Origin: an uncultured Planctomycetota bacterium
Lineage (GTDB): Bacteria; Planctomycetota; Phycisphaerae; UBA1845; UTPLA1
NCBI GenBank assembly: GCA_900696465.1
Contig: CAADGE010000033.1
Span: 57,133 to 121,132 of the forward strand
Direction of reading: 5' to 3'
Length of the DNA stretch: 64,000 nucleotides
Translations under genes and position numbers: made by a program
Notes under the pieces: model-generated
Told to the model about the DNA's origin: nothing
Databases searched by the model: none
The model's input: only the letters and a program-made list of their open reading frames with translations
Shown here: piece by piece, positions 50,424-59,606 of the stretch
How positions within the stretch are numbered: the first letter of the stretch is position 1
How the letters are laid out: the number at the start of each line of letters is the position of its first letter

Positions 50424-51338
50424 ATGGCAGCTTCGACCTTTCGACAACGCTTCGGCGCGCACCTGTCCGTGGCAGGGGGGCTGCATCTTGCCTTCAGCGA
50501 GGCCGTTCGCGTCGGCTGTGATTGCCTGCAAATCTTTGTCAAAAATCAACGGCAATGGTCGGCCCGACCGCTCACCGACGAGCAGGTGAAACTGTTCCGT
50601 GCCGCGCAGGCGGAATGTGATGTCGCCCCCGTGGTGGCCCATGCCAGCTATCTGATCAATCTGGCCTCGCCCGACGACGCGGCACGTAAGAAGAGTGTGG
50701 CCGCACTCGTCGACGAACTCGAACGATGCGAGGCCCTCGGCGTCGCCGGACTCGTTGTACACCCCGGGGCGCACATGGGCGAAGGCATCGACGCCGGCAT
50801 CCGTCGCATCGTTGATTCGCTGGATGATGTAAATCGAGCGACGCGCGGCTTCGCGTCGAAAGTGTTGCTCGAGACGACGGCCGGCCAGGGCACGACCCTG
50901 GGATACGAGATTCGGCAGATCGGTCAGATGATCGACGCAGCGCGTACGCCTGAGCGTATCGGCGTCTGTCTCGATACCTGCCATCTGTTTGCCGCGGGCT
51001 ACGACCTGCGTGAGTCGGTCGCCTACGATCAGATGATGCAGGAGCTCAGCGAGAGCGTCGGCCTCGACCGCGTCGCCTGCATCCACACCAACGACTCCAA
51101 GGGCAATTGCGGAAGTCGACTGGATCGTCACGAACACATCACGAAGGGTCGCATCGGCAAGCGTGGCTTCGCAAACCTGCTCAACGACCCCCGCCTCACC
51201 CACGTCCCGCGCATTCTCGAAACGCCCAAAGGCGTCGACGGCCGCGGTACCGACCTCGATCGGATCAACATTCGGCGAATGAGAAATCTGATCCGAAGCA
51301 CCGACTCAACAGCGAGTGAGGCGACAGGACTTGTCTGA
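50424..51338 (+). CDS. nfo: Deoxyribonuclease IV (endonuclease IV)
   Basis: Zinc-dependent AP endonuclease of base-excision repair. The 304-residue TIM-barrel protein has the family start GAHLSVAGG and zinc-ligand blocks VVHPGAHMG, LLETTAGQG, CLDTCHLFAAGYD, IHTNDSKG and DRHEHITKGRIG. All nine metal ligand positions appear to be kept. ATG 50424 is chosen because the conserved sequence begins nine residues later; an ATG at 50382 is possible. Upstream is the CAP gene on the same strand. Confidence 0.95.
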   Translation: MAASTFRQRFGAHLSVAGGLHLAFSEAVRVGCDCLQIFVKNQRQWSARPLTDEQVKLFRAAQAECDVAPVVAHASYLINLASPDDAARKKSVAALVDELERCEALGVAGLVVHPGAHMGEGIDAGIRRIVDSLDDVNRATRGFASKVLLETTAGQGTTLGYEIRQIGQMIDAARTPERIGVCLDTCHLFAAGYDLRESVAYDQMMQELSESVGLDRVACIHTNDSKGNCGSRLDRHEHITKGRIGKRGFANLLNDPRLTHVPRILETPKGVDGRGTDLDRINIRRMRNLIRSTDSTASEATGLV

Positions 51339-51690
51339 ATGTAGCAGCATTCAGGGCAGAGTCTCAGGCCAGTCCGGTATCAATTGAATTCTCCCGAGGA
51401 CCTGCAGCGCTGTGAACGGATCGATCGTGACATGGGAAATGTTGCGACTCCATCGGTGATCGGTTAACGGACGCTCGGTGTTATGAGTCGCAGCACTTGC
51501 GACGGCGTGATTCAGGCAAGCGTTCTTCTCGAAACTGGCGTTCGAGAAGATGGACGATGATCCTGGCTCCTTGAGCCGCTCCCGCTTCTTGCCTATCATA
51601 AATGAACTACCTGGTAATGGTCCTTCCCGTTTGTTCGCGGCAGGATCGCTTGCGGGTCCTCGCCTGGTCGCACTGTTTATTGTTCGCCAC
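51339..51690. other. Intergenic region with 10-bp inverted repeat
   Basis: 352 bases between nfo and the hydrolase gene. An exact 10-bp stem (TCTTCTCGAA 51524-51533 with TTCGAGAAGA 51541-51550, seven-base loop) lies in the middle, without a T-run on either strand; it may be an operator or weak terminator. An open frame on the minus strand (51351-51728) has no family support. No RNA gene is seen. Confidence 0.4.
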
Positions 51691-52416
51691 ATGAGATTTC
51701 GAATTCGTTTCACGCTTATCGTGCGCATCGCGGTCGGTGTTTCCTGGAGTGTGGGCGGCTGTGGAAAAGGATACGTCGGCGGCGATGACGTTCAGCCCGG
51801 TGCCTGCGCAAGAGGTACGGCACTCGCTTTTGTCCCTCAGACTACTCCCTCAAGGGATTCGACGGAACGCATTCGAATCTACCTGATGCGAGGTTATCAG
51901 AACGAGTATTCACTCGGGCTGGATCAAATCGCTGATCAACTGCGTGCGTTGAATTTTGCACCAAAGGTCATCGGCTGGCCCGAATGGATGGAGGCGGCCG
52001 ACAGCATCATCGCCGAAGATCCGTCGCTTCCCGAGGGCACGGAATACATGCTGGTAGGCCACAGCTATGGCGCCGACGATGCAATTCGCATGGCGCTCAT
52101 CCTGAGAGACAACAACATTCGTGTGAAGATGCTCTTCCTGATCGATGCGACGGTGCCGGAACCGATTCCGGACAACGTCGACCAGTGCATTCATTACTAC
52201 TATCCCTGGCTGCCCGGCTTTCTGGCTCCGTGGTTCTTCTCCGGCAACCCGGTCATTGCGGAGGCAGGCAACACCCATACCCGGATCACGAATCTGCTCT
52301 TTACACGAGAGGCACTCGGTGATGTTGTCGGCTGCGCGAATCACTTCAGCATTGAAGCGAATCAATACATGCAGAATCGCGTCATCGAAGCGGCGATTCA
52401 ACTTTTGGATGATTAG
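51691..52416 (+). CDS. Alpha/beta-hydrolase-like lipoprotein
   Basis: A 241-residue exported protein. A hydrophobic segment (LIVRIAVGVSWSVGGC) ends in a lipobox-like VGGC. The mature part has the nucleophile elbow VGHSYGADDAI and a possible acid in FLIDATVPEPI; a late His lies in CANHFSIEANQYM. This fits an esterase or lipase fold, but the substrate is unknown. ATG 51691 is preferred because the open frame upstream (from 51550) places a long basic segment before the signal. It converges on the fusion gene at 52481. Confidence 0.65.
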   Translation: MRFRIRFTLIVRIAVGVSWSVGGCGKGYVGGDDVQPGACARGTALAFVPQTTPSRDSTERIRIYLMRGYQNEYSLGLDQIADQLRALNFAPKVIGWPEWMEAADSIIAEDPSLPEGTEYMLVGHSYGADDAIRMALILRDNNIRVKMLFLIDATVPEPIPDNVDQCIHYYYPWLPGFLAPWFFSGNPVIAEAGNTHTRITNLLFTREALGDVVGCANHFSIEANQYMQNRVIEAAIQLLDD

Positions 52417-52480
52417 CAGAGCCGGTTTGCGTCTTGGCTATCCGGTGTGCTGCCGTGCATGGATGCGATGCATTTTATTT

Positions 52481-54502
52481 TCAGGAATCAGCAAGTTCCT
52501 CGAGGCGTTGGACAATGGCATCCAACAGTGCTTCTGCCTGCTTATGCGTGCGGCATGCGATACGATAGGTCAGTCCCAGTTCCAGGCGGCCATTGTAAAT
52601 CGTCGGGCCCAGCAGAAGGGGCATGACCGGCCCGGCAGGGCACGCACGAACATAGCGCGTCACACGGGGTGCGAGATCAATAAAGCGATTCTCATCCACA
52701 AACACCGTGCTGACAGCGCCGCAGACGGGAAATACCCTTCGAAAACTGCGACGATCGTATCTCAGAGTTGCCATCCACCAGAGCCAACGAGTGGAAAAGT
52801 AACGCAGGTTTGTTTCCGCAACCGCGCGTGTGGGATTGGTTTTTAATGCGCGGGTTTGTCGCGCCACGTCTCGCACCAATTCGTGGATCGAGATATCCGG
52901 CTGACGCAGAACAGTCAATATACTCGACAAACAGACGCCAAAATCATTGGCCTGCTCGGGCGCGAGGTTTCTTCGAGCGCTGACCACCGTGGCCATGGTG
53001 AGATACTTTCGCCGACGGCTCTCGTGGCGATCGGGCGTCTGTCCGGCGATTGCCGATGCAAATGCCGCAATCAATGCATCGTTGACGCCGACGTCTTGCC
53101 GCTTGCAGCTTGCGGAGAGTCGTTCCAGCAGGCCATCCGGTGCAGTGCGAACCGCGACCGACGTGTAGTCGCCACCCAGGCGTTCATCGGGCATCTTGTG
53201 AGCGCGCCGCATCTCTCGATGCCTCGTTCCAAGTCGAATCTGTCCGATGACATATTCGATGATAGTGGCGGCGGGGCGCAGCGAACGGTCTAAACGCGTC
53301 AATCGGGTGGTCAGGCCCGCATCCTCTGCACGTTCTGGAAGACCGAGATATCGACGCAGGACAGCGGCAAACAGGCGCTCGATGCCGTAAGCATCGGAAA
53401 TGGCATGGTGGTAACAAAGCACGATATAGTGCGCCCGCCCATCAGCTTCATTGAAGGCGGTCCAGCGAATCGGATGATGAACTGCGCCGTAAAATGGCGT
53501 ATTGATCTCTTCGGAAATGATCTCGTTCAATCTTGTATCGTCACAGGAGCCCGGTGTGACCTCCTGTACCCGTAAAACCTGGAGCGGGCGATATTCGTAG
53601 GCCGTGCCTAAGGGGTTCACGGCGAGCTCGCCTAACTCCGCTTTTTTGGCAACTTCCCAGGCCGCGGACCGAAGTGCGTCTGTTCTGGCCGGCCCGAGAA
53701 CGCGCACGACGTGGACGGCGTTGTAGGGATGAAGCTTGTCCCATTTAAGCATCGATTGCTGAAAAAGATTAAACCGATACGGATACTGACCGCCCGCCTT
53801 CCAGCCGCGAATTGGAGAATCCGGGGTCGTCTCACTGCCGTCCATGTGCGGTACATGTGCCGGCATGCCGCTTCGCACGTACGGGATGAATCGCCCCGTC
53901 TTGCGGCAGTATTCTGCGTAGGAGAAGCCCTGCGTTGCGAGCAGAAAACGCTCCTCATTGCGGGCCTTGATGTGCATCAGGGTGATGTGGATGGTCGCCA
54001 GCAGAATGATATGAGGGGAGGGAAGCACAGCGACGGTACACAGCATGAGCAGGATGCTCAGCGAGTAAATCGGGTGGCGGACCTTTCCGAACGGTCCATC
54101 GACGAGCAACCGAAGCTTCTGCGTCGGGTCGACTCCCATTCGCCACTGCTCGCCCATGTGCCGCCAGGTCACGATGGAAAGGGCAAGGCAACCGAACGCC
54201 ACGGTCGCGGCAGCGAAGCGAATCACGAGCATGGGGGTGCTGAGTGTCAGCTCAGGCGGCAGGATGGGCTCATCAACGCGATGGCCAAATCCCGCGACGA
54301 CTCGCAGCGGAGTAGAGCCCCATCCCGCGATCACGGGAACCCAGAGGATCCACATCAGCTTTTCACGACGTTGTGCCGGTACCAGGACTTTTCCGACGTT
54401 TCCGGCATCACGACGGACGCGCCAGACCATGTATCCCACATATGACCAGTAGAAGGATACGATGAGACCGATGAGAAGCGTGGGGACATTTTGCATGGTC
54501 AT
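52481..54502 (-). CDS. ICMT-like methyltransferase fused to condensation/wax-synthase-type acyltransferase
   Basis: A 673-residue two-domain protein. Residues about 1-215 are a membrane domain with several helices and the isoprenylcysteine-carboxyl/phospholipid methyltransferase signature: GPFGKVRHPIYSLSILL, then RNEERFLLATQGFSYAEYCR and RFIPYV. Residues about 240-673 form a CoA-dependent-acyltransferase-superfamily domain with active-site HHAISDAYG (365-373, HHxxxD; the usual G after D is A) and the late VNDALIAAFASAI block, as in condensation and wax-ester synthase domains. The combination is one I do not know. The LbH acyltransferase gene lies 164 bases upstream on the same strand. A lipid- or natural-product-modifying role is inferred. 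Confidence 0.72.
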   Translation of the reverse strand: MTMQNVPTLLIGLIVSFYWSYVGYMVWRVRRDAGNVGKVLVPAQRREKLMWILWVPVIAGWGSTPLRVVAGFGHRVDEPILPPELTLSTPMLVIRFAAATVAFGCLALSIVTWRHMGEQWRMGVDPTQKLRLLVDGPFGKVRHPIYSLSILLMLCTVAVLPSPHIILLATIHITLMHIKARNEERFLLATQGFSYAEYCRKTGRFIPYVRSGMPAHVPHMDGSETTPDSPIRGWKAGGQYPYRFNLFQQSMLKWDKLHPYNAVHVVRVLGPARTDALRSAAWEVAKKAELGELAVNPLGTAYEYRPLQVLRVQEVTPGSCDDTRLNEIISEEINTPFYGAVHHPIRWTAFNEADGRAHYIVLCYHHAISDAYGIERLFAAVLRRYLGLPERAEDAGLTTRLTRLDRSLRPAATIIEYVIGQIRLGTRHREMRRAHKMPDERLGGDYTSVAVRTAPDGLLERLSASCKRQDVGVNDALIAAFASAIAGQTPDRHESRRRKYLTMATVVSARRNLAPEQANDFGVCLSSILTVLRQPDISIHELVRDVARQTRALKTNPTRAVAETNLRYFSTRWLWWMATLRYDRRSFRRVFPVCGAVSTVFVDENRFIDLAPRVTRYVRACPAGPVMPLLLGPTIYNGRLELGLTYRIACRTHKQAEALLDAIVQRLEELADS

Positions 54503-54666
54503 GAGGGTTTTTTCATAGCATCAAGCAGTGTCCATTGCCAGCGAGCGCTTCGCGGCACCGCGAGCCACGGTTGCGCGACTGAGCAGATGGTTGCTTAGAA
54601 TCATGCTGACACAGCTTAAAACCGATTCAGTTGGATGAGAGAACCTGACACCACGATCAGGCATAC

Positions 54667-55512
54667 CTAGGCCTGAGACTTCGCCTCTGCCTGCGCCTCC
54701 TGCTCAGTGGTGGTACGCTGTGATGTGCCGGTGGGACGCACCATACCCTTCTTGAAGGCCGGTCGGCCTCCCCACAACTCGTTCTCGCCGATGATGGTAC
54801 GGGGTTTTACGGCGGCATAGGGTTCGAGGACTGCGCCCTTCTTGATGTGCACACCGCAAGAGATGCCCGCGTATGCGCCGATATTCACATCATCTTCGAT
54901 GACGACCCGATCGATGATGATGTAATCGCGTTCCTGAAGATGGCAGGTGACGGTGGCGCCAAAACCTATGGTGACGTTCTTGCCCACGTCAACACCCCAT
55001 GGATCGATGATATTGGGGTCAAGGAAGAAGCTGGATTTTGTCGACGGCCCAAGCGTCTTTCCGAGCATCCAGCGGAAGGGCATGATGCTCGCCAGATGGG
55101 AAACGAAAATTGCCGGAAACGGCGCATGAAATCGCGCTTTCGTCAGGACAGCCAGAAAGGCCGCGAGAAGAATGCTTCGATCAATTGATCGATCCATGCG
55201 ATAGACCCCGCTCTGCGGCCGCGGAAACGGCAGACGGAGGACGACCAGCGTCAGGACATATGCCACGTTAAAAAGCAGAATAAAATTCGTCGCCGTGACG
55301 GAGAAATTCCACGCCCCGCCCCACGTCATTAAACTATTCCACGACAGCGAGCGGGCCGCCTCCGTCCGTGACAGTACGAGAAGGGTCACACTCAGCGCCA
55401 CGGACCAGATCACCAGTCGAATCCAAATATCGAGCAACAGCAGTGCTTGCAAACCCGGGCTGGCATTGCGTTCTTTTGTCGGCGGCGCGAGACGAGCGTT
55501 GGTCTGCGACAT
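54667..55512 (-). CDS. Membrane protein with left-handed beta-helix acyltransferase domain
   Basis: A 281-residue protein with two to three membrane helices (about 20-45, 70-95 and 115-130) followed by a hexapeptide-repeat domain (about 165-250): VTIGFGATVTCHLQ, DDVNIGAYAGISCGVHIKKGAVLEPYAAV and IIGENELWGGRPA. Such domains are acyl- or acetyltransferases; the layout resembles terminal acyltransferase domains attached to peptide synthetases. ATG 55512 is preferred: GAGGAA lies eight bases upstream, while ATG 55548 does not fit a family start. It probably shares a transcript with the fusion gene downstream. Confidence 0.7.
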   Translation of the reverse strand: MSQTNARLAPPTKERNASPGLQALLLLDIWIRLVIWSVALSVTLLVLSRTEAARSLSWNSLMTWGGAWNFSVTATNFILLFNVAYVLTLVVLRLPFPRPQSGVYRMDRSIDRSILLAAFLAVLTKARFHAPFPAIFVSHLASIMPFRWMLGKTLGPSTKSSFFLDPNIIDPWGVDVGKNVTIGFGATVTCHLQERDYIIIDRVVIEDDVNIGAYAGISCGVHIKKGAVLEPYAAVKPRTIIGENELWGGRPAFKKGMVRPTGTSQRTTTEQEAQAEAKSQA

Positions 55513-55751
55513 GTTCTTATTCCTCACACACTCCAGATGCCGAATCACTCATTCGTTGAGGGCACTGCGACATGCTCATGTCGAAACGCGCCTCACCGGC
55601 CTCGATCATACCGAGGCCGCATTCGTATTTCTATTGGTACGGTCCGCCCTAAAAAGCTTACAAATCAGGCGTTACGTTACGGTGAAGTATTGCATGGCGA
55701 CGGATGGAAAATCGATCTTGCACTCGTGGTTTCGATGAGCAGCTGCGAACC

Positions 55752-57824
55752 TCAGCCACGATGACTCGGGAATGCAAGTAAGCGCAGGCCGTTGGCCACG
55801 ACCAGAAGCGTGCTGCCTTCGTGTCCGATGACGCCGGCGGGCAGGGCGAGGTTCCATCCCAGCGCAGCGATGATCAGCAGGACGATGACCGACATGGAGA
55901 ACGTCAGGTTCTGCGCTACGACGCGTCGCGTCCGTCTGCCAAGTTGCAGCGCATAAGGTACCTTTGCGAGCTCGTCGGACATCAGCACGAGGTCGGCGGT
56001 CTCCAATGCCACGTCGCTTCCCGCCGCGCCCATCGCCGCACCCACGTCTGCGGCCGCCAGCGCCGGCGCATCGTTTACGCCGTCACCCACCATCAACAAC
56101 GAACCATGGCGCGAGCGCACATCGTGAATCGCCTTGACTTTGTCCTCGGGCAGAAGGTCCGCGAGATATTCATCCACACCGACCTGCCGCGCAATCGTCG
56201 CCGCGACCCGCGGATTGTCTCCCGTGAGCATGACCGTGTGCCGTATGCCCTGTTTCTTTAATGCAGCTATCGCCCGACAGGCCTCAGGACGCACCGTATC
56301 AGCTACGGCGATCAGTCCCAGCCAGCCGCCGTCGGCCTCGTGAACTCCGATTGAGCCGCTACGTTCGAGTTCTCGATGAACGAGCAACACGGTCTTTCCC
56401 GCCGCCTCCAAACGCGACTTCTCCTCGGCAAGACGTGGCGGAACCGTCTCACCGTGTTCGCGGTACATCTGCTCACCGCCGATCCAAACGAGATAGCCGC
56501 TCGCACGGGCATGAACACCGCGGCCGGGCAGATTGCGGAAATCCTCAAGTGGCGGCAGTGAAAGGTTACGACGTTTCGCCTCTTCTCCGACGGCACGAGC
56601 AATCGGATGTTCAGATCGTGACTCCAGCGCCGCCGCCAGCGCGAGCAATCCGTCGCCGCTCGAGGTTGGATCGCAAAGCCCCATCGGGGACTGCGAAGCT
56701 CCGCTTCGCAGCGGACCGCGAAGCTCTGCTTCGCTTTGGGTGGAGCCGTTCTGCTCAAACGGCACCACGTCCGTCACGCGCAGTTTCCCGCTGGTGAGCG
56801 TTCCTGTTTTGTCGAACGCCACGGCTTTAACGCCCGCGAGTCGTTCGAGGTGTGCGCCTCCCTTAAAGAGGATTCCGCGACGCGCGGCATTAGCGATCGC
56901 CGACAGGATCGCCGCTGGTGTGGAGATGATCAGCGCGCAGGGCGACGCCACGACCAGGAGCACCATCGCGCGATAGAAACTGGATCGCAGATCGGCGCCG
57001 AACATCACCGGTGGTAACGCGGCTGCCAGGGTCGCACCGGCAATGACCAGCACGGCATATGGCCCCTCGATCCGCTCGAGCAGGCTCTGCGTGCGGTCTT
57101 TCAGTGATTGCGCCTTTTCGACAAGCTGGATGATCCGTTCGAGTGTCGATTCCTTCACCGGCCGCGAGACTTCAACCTCCATCGCCCCGCTGCCGTTAAG
57201 CGTGCCCGCGAAGACCGATTCACCCGGCCCCTTTTCCACAGGCACGGACTCGCCGGTGACCGATGCCTGATCAAGATCCGAATGGCCGTCCCGAATAACG
57301 CCATCCGCCGCGATCATCTCGCCAGGGCGAATGCGCAGGATGTCACCCCTTCGCAGAGCTTCGACCGGCACGACCGATTCCTCGCCGTCCCGCAGGAGGG
57401 TTGCCACTGTCGGACGGAGCTTGAGAAGTTTGCGGATTGCATGGCGCGATCGCTCCATCGCATACGTCTGAAGGGTGTTCGACAGCGAGAAAAGAAACAG
57501 GAGGATGATGCCTTCGTGCCATTGATCGACGGCGGCCGCACCGAGGGCGGCGAGAATCATCAGCAGGTTAATATCCAGTCGTCGCGCGGCCAGCGAGGCG
57601 AGCATGTCGCGCACGCCGTAGTAACCGCCGGTAAAATAGGCAGCCAGATTTATTGCCAGAGAAACCTGCAGCGGCCACCCGCGTGCTTCGCCAAAAAGAC
57701 TCAAGCCCAGCAGCACAAGCGTTGATGAAGTGAACACCACCTCGATGGCTCGACGGTCCGTACGCCGCGAAAAGATTGGCGTCGCGGATGGGTCGGTGCG
57801 CGCCATGCCGACTGCCTGGCTCAT
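55752..57824 (-). CDS. Heavy-metal-translocating P-type ATPase (P1B)
   Basis: A 690-residue metal-exporting ATPase. Seen: actuator motif TGES (190-193), a variant SPC in VVASPCALIISTPA (294-296; CPC or CPx is usual), phosphorylation motif DKTGTLT (338-344), SEHPIA (404-409) and GDGVNDAPALAAADVG. There is no N-terminal metal-binding domain. The SPC plus HP motif suggests a Zn/Cd/Pb or Co subgroup. Unusually, about residues 357-389 (roughly 56658-56756) form an insertion between motifs and are encoded by two palindromic elements. ATG 57824 has GGGAA six bases upstream. Confidence 0.9.
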   Translation of the reverse strand: MSQAVGMARTDPSATPIFSRRTDRRAIEVVFTSSTLVLLGLSLFGEARGWPLQVSLAINLAAYFTGGYYGVRDMLASLAARRLDINLLMILAALGAAAVDQWHEGIILLFLFSLSNTLQTYAMERSRHAIRKLLKLRPTVATLLRDGEESVVPVEALRRGDILRIRPGEMIAADGVIRDGHSDLDQASVTGESVPVEKGPGESVFAGTLNGSGAMEVEVSRPVKESTLERIIQLVEKAQSLKDRTQSLLERIEGPYAVLVIAGATLAAALPPVMFGADLRSSFYRAMVLLVVASPCALIISTPAAILSAIANAARRGILFKGGAHLERLAGVKAVAFDKTGTLTSGKLRVTDVVPFEQNGSTQSEAELRGPLRSGASQSPMGLCDPTSSGDGLLALAAALESRSEHPIARAVGEEAKRRNLSLPPLEDFRNLPGRGVHARASGYLVWIGGEQMYREHGETVPPRLAEEKSRLEAAGKTVLLVHRELERSGSIGVHEADGGWLGLIAVADTVRPEACRAIAALKKQGIRHTVMLTGDNPRVAATIARQVGVDEYLADLLPEDKVKAIHDVRSRHGSLLMVGDGVNDAPALAAADVGAAMGAAGSDVALETADLVLMSDELAKVPYALQLGRRTRRVVAQNLTFSMSVIVLLIIAALGWNLALPAGVIGHEGSTLLVVANGLRLLAFPSHRG
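56692..56734. repeat. Two tandem palindromic elements within the P-type ATPase gene
   Basis: TGCGAAGC-TCC-GCTTCGCA (56692-56710) and GCGAAGC-TCT-GCTTCGC (56718-56734) are near-identical perfect hairpins with three-base loops, seven bases apart. They fall in an in-frame insertion of about 30 residues absent from most relatives. Confidence 0.65.
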
Positions 57825-58039
57825 AAGGGTTCCCGGTTGTCGTCCGACAGATAATAGGCAAATGTCGGCCGATAGAACGCAACACGTTTCGTGCCACAGT
57901 CGCCCGTTTCAACGGAAGGGAAGATGTAAGGTCCAGTTCCCCTGACGAACGCTGAAAGCGAGAAGTTCTGCAACATGAGACTCAATCTCAATAAGAAATG
58001 AAACAGGGGGGCTGTGCCAGCGTGAAGACACTCTTGTCG

Positions 58040-58606
58040 CTAGGTTGGCAGGCAGTAGGGGAAATGATCCGGCCGGTGCGTTGGCGGATCTGCTTCCGGA
58101 TCGAGCACGAGCTCAAAGTAGTGATCGACACTCCGCCGCCACTCGGCGAGATTCAGACCCATGAAACGCGGCTGCCCTGACAGCTCCAATGCGAGGGCAA
58201 GATGCTGCGAGCTGCTCTCCCGGAGGTCGAAAGCCGCCCGTGTCCGGCCGAGCACGATCTTCAGTTGTGCCGCCGCCACCTGAATAAGAGATTGGATCAG
58301 GTGCCGCTGCGCGCTGCCCTTCGGCGTGAGTCGCCACAACCCCTCCCACGCCTCGTGCGCCTCCCACCAGTAGGCGTGGTTGTACAGGTCGCAGCCATAG
58401 AGATAGTCCTCGCTCTCCCGCCACCGCTCCGGCGGCACGTAAACCGGCTGCGGCTCTTCATGCCCCGGCGGCACATAGCTGTGCCCCTGCGGACTGGCGA
58501 TCGGGTGCGGATGCCTGCCCGGTATGAATCGATAGGGTGGAAACGAACGCTGCGTGTAGCGCGTTGTCTGAATGAAAGAGGCCCAGTCCTGTGCTTGGTT
58601 CTTCAT
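58040..58606 (-). CDS. DUF309 domain protein
   Basis: A 188-residue protein with a DUF309 domain: LYGCDLYNHAYWWEAHEAWEGLWR (about 72-95), in which His-Glu-Trp positions are conserved and thought to bind metal or phosphate, then LIQSLIQVAAAQLKI. The N-terminal 60 residues are Pro/Tyr-rich with no recognised motif. The family function is unknown, though a structure suggests a phosphohydrolase-like helical fold. The ATG at 58606 opens a divergent pair with lpxI. Confidence 0.85.
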   Translation of the reverse strand: MKNQAQDWASFIQTTRYTQRSFPPYRFIPGRHPHPIASPQGHSYVPPGHEEPQPVYVPPERWRESEDYLYGCDLYNHAYWWEAHEAWEGLWRLTPKGSAQRHLIQSLIQVAAAQLKIVLGRTRAAFDLRESSSQHLALALELSGQPRFMGLNLAEWRRSVDHYFELVLDPEADPPTHRPDHFPYCLPT

Positions 58607-58656
58607 GTCGTGCTTGCAGTAGCCGATTGTTCGCCGATATCTATTGCGAGACGAGA

Positions 58657-58669
58657 GGGTATTATACCC
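58657..58669. promoter_or_regulatory. Palindrome in divergent region DUF309 / lpxI
   Basis: GGGTATTATACCC is an exact inverted repeat about a central T and includes TATAAT on the minus strand (58661-58666). No -35 hexamer is found at a normal distance in either direction, so it is listed as a candidate site only. Confidence 0.3.
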
Positions 58670-58745
58670 GGTCGAATTCTACAGCGTCGTGTCAGCAGGA
58701 ACACGTGTAGGTCAGAGTTCGGCAGCAGTGTCGATTGCGAGCAGA

Positions 58746-59606
58746 ATGCCCACTCTCGGTCTTATTGCCGGCCAGGGAGAATTTCCCGTCCTTGTCCTTC
58801 GCGGGGCGAAGCGCGCCGGGCTGCGCGTCGTCGTCGTGGGGCTCAAGGGCAACTGCCCGGACTCCGTTCGTGATGAAGCTGATGTCTTCTATCCCGCCGG
58901 CGTCGTGCAACTCGGCAAGTGGATCCGCATCTTCCAACGCGAGGGCGTGCGCCAGGCCATCATGGCGGGGCGCGTCCGAAAAGCGCAGATGCTGGAGATG
59001 CCCCGTTGGCGGCAGTGGTTGGCCTATTTGCCCGATTGGACTAGCATCAAGGTCTGGTATTTCCGCACGGCCGATCGGCGAAACGACACGCTTTTGCGAG
59101 CCGTGGCCGACGAGATGCTGCAAAAGGGTGTGGAATTGATCGACTCGACGGCATTTTGCGCCGATTCCCTTGCGACGGCAGGACGGCTCGGCAGTCGTGA
59201 TCTGACGCCGGCCCAGGCCGCCGATGCCGACCTTGGTTGGCAAATGGCTCGGGAGATGGGGCGGCTGGATATCGGTCAGTCCGTTGCCGTCAAGGACAAG
59301 GACGTCATCGCGGTCGAGGCGATCGAAGGCACCGACGCCATGATCGAGCGAGCCGGCGCGCTCTGCCGCGCGGGCGGCTGGGTGCTGGTCAAGGTGGCCA
59401 AGCCGAACCAGGACATGCGTTTCGACGTACCCACGATCGGCCCTGATACCATTCGACAGCTGGCGAAGCACCGCGCCGCGGCCGTCGTCGTCGAAGCGGG
59501 CAAGACACTGATGCTCTCACGCGAGGAAACAATCAAACTCGCCGATCAACATGGAATCGCGCTGATCGGACGTATCAACGCGCCCGAGCAGGGGGCTGAA
59601 ATCTGA
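58746..59606 (+). CDS. lpxI: UDP-2,3-diacylglucosamine pyrophosphatase LpxI
   Basis: Makes lipid X from UDP-2,3-diacylglucosamine in lipid A synthesis, in organisms that lack LpxH. The 286-residue product begins LGLIAGQGEFPVLVLRGAKRAG and shows AIMAGRVRK, a central DNTLL-like RRNDTLLRAVADE, and the family GQSVAVKDKDVIAVEAIEGTDAMI block, with KVAKPNQDMRFDVPTIGPDTI near the end. ATG 58746 fits the family N-terminus. It implies an LPS outer membrane. The next gene starts at its stop codon (TGATG). Confidence 0.93.
   Translation: MPTLGLIAGQGEFPVLVLRGAKRAGLRVVVVGLKGNCPDSVRDEADVFYPAGVVQLGKWIRIFQREGVRQAIMAGRVRKAQMLEMPRWRQWLAYLPDWTSIKVWYFRTADRRNDTLLRAVADEMLQKGVELIDSTAFCADSLATAGRLGSRDLTPAQAADADLGWQMAREMGRLDIGQSVAVKDKDVIAVEAIEGTDAMIERAGALCRAGGWVLVKVAKPNQDMRFDVPTIGPDTIRQLAKHRAAAVVVEAGKTLMLSREETIKLADQHGIALIGRINAPEQGAEI

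Noticed and set aside
51351..51728. A 125-codon minus-strand frame before the hydrolase lipoprotein
   Set aside because: No motif, no ribosome-binding site, and it overlaps the start of the plus-strand gene. A short degenerate gene remnant cannot be excluded.
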